The notes beneath the pieces were generated by a model. That model did no database searches. It was given only the letters and a program-made list of their open reading frames with translations, and was not told the origin of the DNA. Shown one piece after another: positions 44,539 to 55,084 of a DNA stretch of 64,000 bases. Position numbers and translations under genes: made by a program. The DNA is from Austropuccinia psidii (lineage: Eukaryota > Basidiomycota > Pucciniomycetes > Pucciniales > Sphaerophragmiaceae). How positions within the stretch are numbered: the stretch's first letter is position 1; each line of letters begins with the position of its first letter. The stretch is from positions 43,266,997 to 43,330,996 of the forward strand of contig JALGQZ010000002.1 of assembly GCA_023105745.1 (NCBI GenBank), read 5' to 3'.

Positions 44539-46366
44539 TGTGAGCCTTAGAGGTAATTTCATATACCCAAAAGACCACAAATATAAAAAAATAACATATT
44601 AATATAAATAAAATAAATTTATTTATATTATTAAAATAAAAATAAAAAATATAAATATAAAATTATATTAAAAATAAAACATTAATTATAATTTAAAAAT
44701 AAAATTACTTTAAATTTTGTAAATATAAAATTACATTTATACTTGAAAAATTTAAGTAAAAATGAAATTTTAACAAAATTGTGAAAAAATAAATAAATTT
44801 GGAAAAAAGTTAAATAAAATTTATTATAACTTTTTATCCAATAAATAAACATATAAATTTTATTTCACCATTGGATTCCTCATAAAAAATCAGGTGGGGT
44901 CACCTCTGAGTGAAATTTTTGTAACTCAACTCTGAATAAGCTTAAATTAAGTTTTTAGTATTTTCAATACAAAAGTTGAAAATCCTCAAAACCTTAATTT
45001 AATTCACACCACATGTGGTGTTAACCATCAATTTTTGTGTTAAAATTGAGGTGTTGTGTTTAGTTTAGAAGTTATGAGGAATTAAAGTATTTTCAATTGA
45101 ATTCAATTGAAATGTCAAAATGTGCGCGTGTATTACATAAGTGAACTTTGATTTACATATGAGGTGTCAATTATTACTGTATTGTACTGTACAATTGAAT
45201 TGAATTACATGTGTAAATTATAAGTATAATACATGATGAGGAATTAAAGGAAAAATAAATTGGAAAGATTAAATTTGGGGGGGAAAAGGAACTCCAGCTC
45301 TAAGGGGGAGCTAGACCCCCAAAATCCTTGCTGACAGGCGTGGGATGTCAAAATTCACGCAAAAGTTCATCACTTTTGGCCTGGAATTGAGTTACAGGGT
45401 CTGTGGACTCAATTGATGATGAGGTTTTGATACCAACTGGGGTAGTTTTAGCTGTTGCCAAGAAGGTAAAACTACCCTTAAGATAAAACAATCATAATAA
45501 AAACAGTTTTAACTGGTTTCTACGCCTCTGACACACATTCTGACATGTTTTGAAGGCTCTAGGCCTGGTATTGCTATAGTAATGGCTGATTTAAGGGTCT
45601 AAAATGGCTAAAAATGGCTTAAACCAGCCCTTTTTGGTCTAAACCAGGGTTCAATGATGCCATAATTGGCTTTTCTGTTGTCAGACTGTTTTTCACGACT
45701 GACAAGAGTAAATTTTACTTTTGGAGTAAGAGAATTGATGGCTATAAAAGAATGTCTTCTTTGCCCCACTTTTCTCTTCATGTTAGAATCTTTTCCTTTT
45801 ATTAATTAGTTTAAAACTGTTAAACCAATCAATCAAAGATTCCAACCACCACTTTTAAATCATTTTAATCCTTCTAACCACGTGAAAAATTCACTATAAT
45901 CATTTTTTGTAACTTTTATAATCATTTTTACCCCTGAACCACCCCAAAAGTGAATTAAAGCATCTTTCATCACTGTTAACTTTGTCACTTTGTTTCCAAA
46001 TTCACTCTGGTCACTTTTGGGTGTGTTTTCTCTTTAATATTCTTTTTAAAGACTTTGTCCTTTAATTAATTTCTTGCAGTTCTTTGCTCAATTAATTCCA
46101 ATTGAAATTTCTCTTGAAGAAATTTCTTTTGTAGCCTTAAATATCTCTGGTAGAATATTTTTGGGATAAAGTTTTATTGTTGGTAAAACAATAAATCTTT
46201 ATAATATTATTGTTTTATACTAATAAAGTTATAAACAATAAAATTGGCATGTTTTCTCTTAAGAATAATATTTCTTACTATTTTCAATTGATTTTTACCT
46301 TATACAAATTTTGAGGACAGGAAAAGTACTTGATTTTTAATCAAAGTTTCATATCCACACCTTACA
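44539..46366 (+). repeat. 3' LTR of element 2
   Basis: 1828 bp, TGTGAGCC ... CCTTACA. Near-identical to 39313-41138 up to about 130 bp past the TATA box, then clearly more diverged. Confidence 0.95.
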
Positions 46367-46804
46367 TGAAGACTGATATAACCTATGGGTGTATAAAAAC
46401 TTTATGTAAGATTAAAGTAATATTAAGTGCCACAAACATGAATAAAACTATTCTTAGTGTATAAATAACATGGGATTTGTCACATTCCCATTATTTTGGC
46501 ATGAAATTGAGGAAAACAAAAAAAATCACAATTCTTTTATTAGGTATTGATGATTTGGTGTTGAATTATTTTCAATATTACCACCTCATAGAATTAATTT
46601 AAGCTTATTCACTATATGAAGCTAACATAGGTGAATTTTTTGTGTAGAATCCAAATCTTGCCTTAAATCCATGGATTTAATTACTCACAAAAAATTTATT
46701 CATCTTTTCTTAAATAAAAAATGATAAATTTTGGATAATTCAGAATTTATTTTAATATTAATTGTGACATATTTGGGCATGTCAAATATACTTCAAGGCT
46801 CACA
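46367..46804 (-). repeat. 5' LTR of element 1, second part
   Basis: TGAAGACTGATATAACCTAT onward aligns with 29729-30192 and ends AAGGCTCACA. Together with 36673-37943 it rebuilds one LTR copy, showing that 37944-46366 is an insertion. Confidence 0.85.
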
Positions 46805-47463
46805 GTAGGTCATCAAAAAATAGAAATCTAGGTATGAAAATAAAAATTTTAATTTAATTTTATTTTAATAATTTTTTTCAAAAAAATATTTTTGATAATA
46901 AAACAAAATCAAAAAAAAGTTAATCAAAGACAATTTTTTTCCCTTTAGGATTGCTGATGATTCAGAAAAATATATGAAGTAAATAACTGTTGTTTGAAAA
47001 TTTTATTTTTGTATTTTGCAATTTACATTTTTGCTTTTTTTGAAATTAAATCAATGTATATAATATATATCAATTACTGGAATTTTGATTATATAAAAGA
47101 AAGGTTAAGAAAGATAATTTTCTTTATTTAAAAAAAGAAAATTGAATTTTATTATTCATGTCTCAACTTTTTGTTCAATTCTAATGAACTCCCCAAAAAA
47201 GGAACATGATAATTGATTTTTAAGTAATAATTAACTCCTAGTGAATGCTTGAAATCACAAGTTTGCATGTTTATTTTTTTTGAAAAAATAATAAAACTAA
47301 ATCAATTATTAGTTTATTCTTCTCTTCATCAATTAGATCATGTCATTTTTTTTTCTTTTAAAGCAGTACAAGACACTATATATATGACTAGCATTAAAGC
47401 GTTAATTAAATAATTTGGGTTTCAGTATTGTTAATACAAAATTTATTGAAAATAAGACATAAG
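46805..47463. other. AT-rich spacer; 3' flank of the oxidase-like gene
   Basis: No gene seen. It likely contains the 3' untranslated region and polyadenylation signals of the minus-strand gene that ends at 47464. Confidence 0.5.
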
Positions 47464-48496
47464 TCATGGAATAAGTTCTATTTCTTCCCATTCAGAAGAT
47501 GAGCGTTTTTGCCACATGAACCTTTCATGAGGGTTAGTTTTAAGTCTTACCCTGAATTTATTTCATGAGTTAATAGAGACGATACAAACAAAATATATAT
47601 TAGTGCTAGTCAGAGCAGTAGAGTTGGCAAATCAAGTTTGGTGAATGAAAATGTTTCTTACAAGTCGACTGTCACTGGGTCCAAAACGAGCAATGCAAAG
47701 TTTTTAAGGGCATCGGTTTTCATTTGATGATTTTCCAATCGTTGGGGCCAATCTTTGGTACTGCCCTTTTCGATCCTCTTTCCTGGTGTCGGTCTCAAAA
47801 AACTAGCTTGTAAATCAGGTGACAATTTTTCGAATATTCGCAGTCTTTCCTCCTCCCAATTAAAGTCAGTTGAGGGGCCAAGTCCTTGATTAATTGGGAA
47901 AGTTGGAAAACATGACTTCCAAGAGGGTGGTGGGATGATATAAGCTCTTGTTTGAATACGAAACTTTGAAAGAGTTTAAAATGGGGAAAATTAGAGACTT
48001 TAAAGATAGATCAATACTAATGCAGAAGATTCTTACCTGCTCACCTGTTGGCAAAAACCACCAACAAATCGAGGCAGGAAGACCTTGTTGAGTTGGTGAT
48101 TTACGATCGACAATCTGATCGATTTTAGGACTCCTAATGTCTGTGCAAGCCAACATGGTAGTCGTCGAATTGGCATCGATCGGAGTAGTGCTCGGGTCGT
48201 CATTCTTGCGACGTTCGTTAACGAAGCCTCGATGGACCAAAAGGCGAGATTGAGGGAGCTGGTTTGATGGATTGATTGAGATAGTGCTAAAGCAATAAGT
48301 GAGGGAATCTTTATTTTCTCTCATGCTATCCCACGAGATGAAAAGATGTCCAAGAGCTCGATCAATACTAGGATCATCCTTGCCGATGGCCGTCGATCGA
48401 GATTTGAGATTCGAAAGCGTAGGAATAGAATAAGTGTATGGCCTACCTCTTTGAGAGTGTCTCGTTGAGCAAGTCCTTCCATTTAATGTTATTCAT
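47464..48496 (-). CDS. Alr4036-type pyridoxamine 5'-phosphate oxidase / FMN-binding protein, 4 exons
   Basis: Exons (high to low): 48496-48447, 48367-48037, 47963-47662, 47551-47464. Introns are 79, 73 and 110 nt with GT-AG ends. The total is 771 nt, giving 256 aa, and all phases agree. The start ATG at 48494-48496 gives MNNIKWKDLLNETLSKS. The split-barrel flavin domain is seen as SLTYCFSTISI, QSRLLVHRGFVNERRKND, TTMLACTDIRSPKIDQIVD and SICWWFLPTGEQFRIQTRAY. The C-terminal dimerisation part reads FNWEEERLRIFEKLSPDLQ, SFLRPTPGKRIEKGSTKD, DALKNFALLVLDPVTVDLV, RFMWQKRSSSEWEEIELIP. The pattern R-VHRGF, TTD-RS-K, WWF-T-EQ-R and NFAL-V-DP--VDLV is that of the Alr4036 family. The substrate in fungi is uncertain; it may not be the vitamin B6 oxidase itself. 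Soluble, no signal peptide. Confidence 0.9.
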
Positions 48497-48826
48497 CTGG
48501 AATAGCTCAGAGCTGCTTGTAAAATATTGGGAAGGATCCAGTAAGCAACAATCTTGAGACGAGTAATATGAAGATGAAGATGATCAAGGCTTGAAGGAGA
48601 GCCTAGAGTGGTAATTCAGCTAGTTTGAATCCAAAATTGGCCAAATGAGCATAATTCTCAAAGAATCTCCCTCTTCTAACACCATCAAAGCATCCTAGAT
48701 CAGACTCAATTTAGCACTACTATCTCAAAAGTGAACTAGACTGGTGGCCTTCAGCAAAACCATGGAGTATCTGATCATCCATCAGACTCCTAGAAGATCT
48801 TTGACTGAAGGAACCTGTCCTTAGAA
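48497..48826. other. spacer between the oxidase-like gene and a hAT remnant
   Basis: 330 bp holding the promoter of the minus-strand oxidase-like gene and the end of the hAT element. No clear hAT terminal repeat was found. Confidence 0.45.
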
Positions 48827-50990
48827 TTACGACGACGCCTGAATAGGGTTGATGTCAACCTCAACCAGAGGGCTTTCCTCAGTATAATCACTGTTTGTTT
48901 GATCTAGCAAATCAAAGTCAAATAGCAAATCCATCAAGGCATTGCAACAACTAATTTTCACCTTATTACTAACTTCATGAAAAATTCCAGCTTCAAGGTC
49001 TGCAAGCTCATCAGGTGACACAAGAGTCATAGGAGTTCATGAAATCATACTCTCTCAAAGTTGAGACCTTTGATGGTTTTCCTTGATTCTTTGAGGAACC
49101 TATTGCTTTATTTTTTGAGCTTTGAATCAGATTTAGCTTTGCCTGGCTCACCATGTGCAAAGTATTTGGCATCATATGATTGCGGTTTTTTGTTTTTGTT
49201 GCAGAAATCATTGAAAAAAGTCCCTCCACACTGGCTGCATGTGGGACCACCTCAAAAAGACATATTGCAAGCCTCTTCAGTGCCAACATGGTGTCTGTTG
49301 ATGGGAGCTGAAACCAATATCCAAGTGGATTAGCTTCATTTGTGATTTTGAATGGTGCCTCTTTGCTGTAGTAGCGCTGAATCTGAGTGCATATGGTTAC
49401 GGCCTCAGCTCTTGTAAACTTCCAATCCTTTGCTATTTTGAGTATCATCCTTGAAATATCTTTGATTGAATATTTTTTTGATACAGCAACACATTGATAT
49501 GAAGGGCTTAAAAAAATCCAGGAAAATAAATGTCATTCCAAAAGATGATACTGCATTTTTGAATTACATTGAGGCACTGTTCCTTAAATGGCTCAAAGTG
49601 TGGGTAGACATCAATCTTTTTTGTCATGAAATAGGTGGTGGTGAGTTCTTTCCAGATGTCTCCAATTGTTGAGTTTGCACTTTTTAATCTTCCAATTGCA
49701 TCAATTGCTGAGAAGAGGAGTTTCACTAAGACCGGGTTGGTGGTGAAATGATCTCTGTCTTCAATTAGCTTCCTTAGATTGGCTCCAATAGCTGATGTAT
49801 CAACATCTGAGTTGCTTTGAAGAGCTATACAAAGATGAAAACCTTGCGCAGGTTTCACTATTGAGAGACAGACCTTTGCCATTGAGTACCATCTAGTTTC
49901 ACATGCAGTTTGAATGCTGTGCTGAACTTTATTTTCTTTGCACCAGGCTTCCAAGGTTTCATGCCAAAAACCTGAAGTAGTGAAAAAATTGACCAGAAGT
50001 TCATTTGCTTTGACAATTCCCTCAACTACGGGATGTATGAGAATATCTTTAGCCAAAGGGTTAAAGTCATGTAAACAACAGCTCACACCAAGTAAATGTG
50101 AAAATTCCTACTTAAAGAGTCTGAGTTATAGAATGATGTTTAGTATTAATGGTTTTTTATTTTAAATCAGAATCAAATAGCTTACTCAAAAGCAAACCAT
50201 CACTGTTGGGGTGTCAGTTACAATTTATGTAATTCTTCCAAATTGAACATCTTCTCTCTTGAGAATCTGTTTAACAGCATCTAAAATATTCTGTGCTGTA
50301 TGCCATTTTTGGTACAAGTCAAGAATATCTAGCAAAAAATGTGTGCTCCCCACACAGAAGTAACAGGGCACAAATACTGTTTCCTGAGGTATAAGTCCAG
50401 CCATCAAGTGAAAAGGTAAAATTGGCTTGGTTACTAAGATTTTGAAGCATTGCTAGCCCCTCTTTTGCATGGAGGACTATGAGTGTTTTCTCACTCATGT
50501 GTTGATGAGTTGGTACTGTGAATGATAAACATGACAATCGTAGCTGATATTATTTGAAATTCTCATTCTTTAAAAAATGCCAAGGAATGTTGGATTCAAT
50601 AATTTCTTTGACAAGAAGTTCATGAAGCTCTTCAGTCTTCTCTTGGGATATTGGTGTAAAATACATTGATACTGTTCCAGATTCAGATGTGCACTTTTGT
50701 GGAATTGTAATATTGATAGGTGACTTTTCTGATCCCCCCTCTTTGAAATGATCCTTTGGATTGTTCTGTTTGATGTAAAGCAACCTTTTTTTGGTGGGGA
50801 TTTTTGTACAACTATCTTCAATATGACTAGAGGGTATGTTGGGTTTTTCATTTTTAAAAGTAATCTTACAGAAGCCAAATTTGGCCATATGTCTGTTTGA
50901 AACAGTTCCACACCATGCAGAAATCATGAATCCTGTCCATTGGCTTCCATGTAGTTTTGTGGGTTTGACACAGGTCATACCATTGGACAT
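48827..50990 (-). pseudogene. hAT-family transposase, decayed
   Basis: Minus-strand pieces in order: N-terminal part 50990-50550 (MTCVKPTKLHGSQWTGFM, KIPTKKRLLYIKQ, IIESNIPWHFLKNENFK), then 50537-50225 (NQANFTFSLDGWTYTSGNS, LDILDLYQKWHTAQNILDAV), an ITx-IVTDTPTVMV block near 50205, 50086-49508 (LHDFNPLAKDILIHPVVEGI, ACETRWYSMAKVCL), and the hAT dimerisation domain at 49448-49040 (LALKRLAICLFEVVPHAASV, EGLFSMISATKTKNRN), ending at 48827. SLDGW and VTD-P carry the expected catalytic Asp positions. Frameshifts and stops (for example TAA before IVTD) disable it. A possible intron is at about 50095-50185. Confidence 0.8.
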
Positions 50991-51773
50991 ATTGGGTTTA
51001 TGAAGATTTCAAATAAGTTTTTAATTAATAGGTTAATAAGAATATAGTGAGAAAAAAGCTCTCTTTGAGCCAGTATCATGTAAAAAATATTTTAAGATTC
51101 ACTCATTAAATTAGGAAACTCCAAATTTTCGACTCATAACATGTCATATTTCAGAAAGTGCATGCACCAGGGGTCGTGAAATCCACCCTACTCCTGAAGA
51201 TATAATTCTTCACCAATGGGGCAGGGGGCATCAGACCCTTTACTCACCTACACTCACTTATCATATCTTTATTTTTTGTTTTTATCTCTGTCACTCTTAT
51301 CATCAACTTGTTGTGTTCTTCTAATTTATTTTATTCTTTCTCACCATTAGCTATACTAGCTGCTGTTGTTTTATTTTTCCTGTTATCACCCTTTTTGCTC
51401 TGACTTGCTTTCCATCTTAGCTTTGAAAAGCTTAAAAATAATTGACTCACAATTTTACAATCATAAAAATCTATAAATAATTTGTGAAAGGAGTTTTAGA
51501 TTTTTTAAATTTATTTAACATAAAATTGTTTGATAGATTCTTTGAGTTTTAATGAAATTTTTATGAGAAAATTTAAATCTCCTTGATTAAAGTGAAGGTT
51601 GAGTCAAATTAGTAGTATATTAATATTAGAATAATAAGGCTTATTTGAAAATCTTAAAGAAAGAAAAAGAATAAATCAATGTTTATGGAATTTTATGAAT
51701 TTTATTTTATTTTTCAATAATTTTTTAGTAATATTTATCTGTTTATAGAAAATTAAAACTAAGATGACTTTCA
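50991..51773. other. spacer with no gene recognised
   Basis: It may hold the 5' end of the hAT element. It contains CAGGGGTCGTGAAATCC at about 51172, a hAT-like terminus but in the wrong direction for the element to its left. Then pyrimidine-rich and AT-rich sequence. Confidence 0.4.
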
Positions 51774-53187
51774 TGTCAGCCTGTGACTTAAAGCCAGAGT
51801 ACAAGCATGACAGCCAAAATACCATAAACCAATGGTTAGCAAAATACCACCAAAATGTGTAGGTGCGTTAAACCAGCTCAAAAGGTATCAAATTAAAGAG
51901 GAAACTCATCCATTTCCAAATATACAACTCCCATAATCATAGGACAAAGAATAACAAAGTGATTTAGACTCAATGAAGTTTCTGAGAATGCAACTTAACT
52001 TTAACCTCTCATCTAAAATCCAGAGAAAGAGGAAAAACCTCATTGAAGGGGTGCTCACATTTAAGCTCTCAGTCAGGGCTATTCAATGGTACTAGCCAAA
52101 CTGAGCTAGAATAGAAAATACAGAAGTTATGGCCAAATTGAAGCCAAATAAGGGGAGTAAAATATTCACATCTAATATAACTTCTACAGTATTAGTGTGA
52201 GATACTTGAAGTGGGGCTATTTCAAAAAGAGGAAAATCAGGGATATCTGATGGTGCAATCCATATCTCCATAACCCATGTAGAACAAAAGTTATAGAGCC
52301 AACAAGTTCCATACAGGATTTAAGAAAAATTCATTTCAGAATAATGGTGATTGAACATGGTATAACTTTGCCATATTTAATGTAGCCCATACCAAATGAG
52401 GTATCATTGAGTATAACTTATCCAGGGCTACAAAATGAACCAACTTTGAGCTTGTAATCTTGAAAACTCACAAAGCTATGGCAGTTTTAAGGTTAAATTC
52501 CCACAGTTGGGCCAATACACCTTTACTGTGGGACACTATCCCATATGCTTGATTATGAGCTGTCAATTTGACAAAGGAGCCTTCTTATTTTTCATTAACA
52601 CATAGATCAGTCAATATGGGTCCCCATATAGGTTTTTTACAGAATTTTATGTGCCATACATGTCAGAAGAGGGCTGTGTGGTCCCAAAATAAAAATGTCA
52701 ACCCTGTATTGGTGAAAACTGCCCAGATGTGGTTTTGAAACCACATCTGACCCAAATACAGGCTATAAAGTCTTTTTGAAAACTACAAGCCAGTCCTCAT
52801 AAATGAAAAATCTTCACTTCCTTCATGTGAACTGGTCTAAAGGACCTTTTCCCCCATTTTCAGGATAAAAAGGGACCTTTCTCTGCTCAAAAGAGAAATA
52901 CCCATCCTGGTCTTGAATCAATTCATAATAAAACTGTTTACCAACAATTATAATCTTGGAATATAATCAGGTACAGCCATAATATTAGCTATTGTAGTCT
53001 TTATTATAACAAACCAATATATAAAACTGCATCCAGGGCTTTCAACAGCATTCACCACCACTATTCCTCAATAGTAAATTCCTAAATATTATTATAAAAC
53101 TATTTATTATTATTATTATCTGTGTAACAGTTAGAGTTAAAGCTATAAATACATTTATTCTCAATTTATCATAGACTCAACCTGACA
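51774..53187 (+). repeat. 5' LTR of element 4
   Basis: TGTCAGCCTGTGAC ... CTCAACCTGACA, 1414 bp, with perfect TGTCAG/CTGACA ends. Followed by TTTTGAGGGCCTGGCCATG as primer-binding region. Confidence 0.9.
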
Positions 53188-53337
53188 TTTTGAGGGCCTG
53201 GCCATGTTTTTTTTTGATATTTTTGAACTTTTTAGCATAAAAAGTGAGTAATTTTTCTATTTTTATCTAATATTTTCTCCTAATATTACTATTTTCAGTG
53301 CTTAAATACCTTTCAATCAAGATAATATTATATATAT

Positions 53338-54740
53338 TGTCAGCCTGTGACTCAAAACCAGAGCACAACCATGACAGCCAAAATACCATAAACCAATGGT
53401 ATAGCCAAGATACCACCAAAACATGTAACTGAGCCAAATCAGCTCAAAAGGTATCAAAAGAAAGAGGAAACTCACCCCTTTATGAAAATATAAGTCCCAT
53501 CACCATAGGACAAAGAATAACAAAGTTATTGCTGAGCATAAACCTTAATTTTCACCTCTCATCTAAAATCCAGAAGGAGAGGCTTAACCCCATCAAATGG
53601 GTATTCAAAATGAAGCTCTAAGCCAGGCCTATCAAATGGTAATAGCCAAACTGAGCTAGCACCAGTATTACTTGAGTTATGGCCAAATTCAGGCTAAACA
53701 AGGGTGAACAAAACATTCACCTCTCATCTAACGTTTGCAGTTTTGGCATGTGATACCTAAAGTGGGGTCTTTTTGGAAAGAGAACAATCAGGGCTATCTG
53801 ATGGTGTCATCCATTTTCCCATAGCTCAACTAGAAAAAACGTTATGGGGAAAATAAGCTCAATACAGCTTTTTGCCTATACCATGCAAATGTACAAAAAT
53901 CTTGTACATGGGATAACTTTGCCATATTGAATGATACCCATATCAAATGAGGTACCATTGTGTAGAGCACATACAGGGCTACACACTGAACCAATTTTGA
54001 GGTTGATATCTCAAGAATTGACAAAGGTATGGCTGTTTTGAGGTCAGATTCCCACCTGCTGTCACATACAGGCTTACCATGGGATAATGTCCCATAATCA
54101 TGAATATGAGGTGTCAAACAGATGAAGGAGCTTGTTTTTACTTCAGTACCTCATATGGCAGTCAATACTGGTGTCCCATACAGCTTCTGTACCGCATTCT
54201 ACGCGTCATACACCTCAGAATCAGGCTGTGAGGTCCCCAGATGAAAATTTCCATGCTGTATTGGTGAAAACTGCCCAGATGTGGTTTCAAAACCACATCT
54301 GAGACCAATACAGGCCACAAGCCTGTCTCAGAGAGTGAAAAAATCTTCACTTCCTCTACATGGAAAGGTCTAACACCCTTTCCACCCCATTTCAGGATAA
54401 AAAGCAGGCTTTTCACAGCCAGAATTGCTTTCCTCATCCTGCTCTTGAATTCCTACGTAGTACAACTGTCAAAAACAGCTATACTCTTGGAAAATAATCA
54501 GGTATACTCTTAATTTAGAAGTATTGTAGTCTTTCTTATTGTAATCCAACAGGTAAAGCTGCACCCAGGGCTTTCAACAGCACTCACCACCACTATTGCA
54601 AAATAAAAAGCCCTTTTATTTCATCTATAAACCCTTATTATCAACAAATGCCTTTATGATATCACTTTCTTTCCATGTCAAAGTCAAAGTTAAGGCTGTA
54701 ACTAGCCTAATTACTGCTTCTACATAGACTCAACCTGACA
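53338..54740 (+). mobile_element. solo LTR of the element-4 family
   Basis: TGTCAGCCTGTGACTCAAAA ... ACTCAACCTGACA, 1403 bp, aligns along its length with 51774-53187 at visibly reduced identity. It is not followed by the primer-binding sequence. Flanks TATAT (53333-53337) and TAGAT (54741-54745) may be the 5-bp target duplication. The leader sequence before and after it is continuous in character. Confidence 0.8.
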
Positions 54741-55084
54741 TAGATATAATATATTATTATTTTTTCCAGTGATATATGATTTACTACACCATGTTTTTTT
54801 ATGAAATTATGATGTAGTTTCATTATAATTTAGTTACCATTGGAAAAATTGGGCATGTTTTTGATATAAAACACTAAGAACCTTGTAAATTCTTCCTTTT
54901 TACATAAAAAAGACCCCTTTACTCTAAATAACAGTTTCATAGGCATGGTTGGACATATTGATAATCTCAATTGTTCATTACAGAACCATTTTAATATTAC
55001 ACTGGTTAATTACAAGTTAATCTGTGAGATATTGGGATAAAACAGTAGACCATACATCCACAAAACAGTATTTTTGACATGTAA

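Larger units (their letters stand above)
39313..46366 (+). mobile_element. Gag-only Ty3/Gypsy derivative (element 2)
   Basis: 5' LTR 39313-41138, interior 41139-44538, 3' LTR 44539-46366. The interior carries a primer-binding region, ORF1, an intact gag, three short pol remnants in a non-native order and a purine tract. With no protease, RT, RNase H or integrase of its own it must depend on a full-length relative for movement. Near-identity of most of the LTRs marks it as the youngest element in the window. No clear 5-bp target duplication (CATGG versus TGAAG). Confidence 0.85.
28281..46804 (-). mobile_element. Ty3/Gypsy LTR retrotransposon (element 1), right LTR interrupted
   Basis: LTRs: left 28281-30192, right 36673-37943 plus 46367-46804 (interrupted). 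Flanks GTAAG (28276-28280) and GTAGG (46805-46809) are a probable 5-bp target duplication with one change. The gene order on the minus strand is gag (about 36083-34230), protease/RT/RNase H (about 33850-32000) and integrase (about 31820-30500). The purine tract, read on minus, is GGGAGGGAA just before the left LTR. Many stops mark it as old. Confidence 0.85.

Noticed and set aside
51172..51188. hAT-like terminus CAGGGGTCGTGAAATCC
   Set aside because: Oriented to the right, away from the hAT transposase on its left, and no matching end was found. Not enough to call an element.
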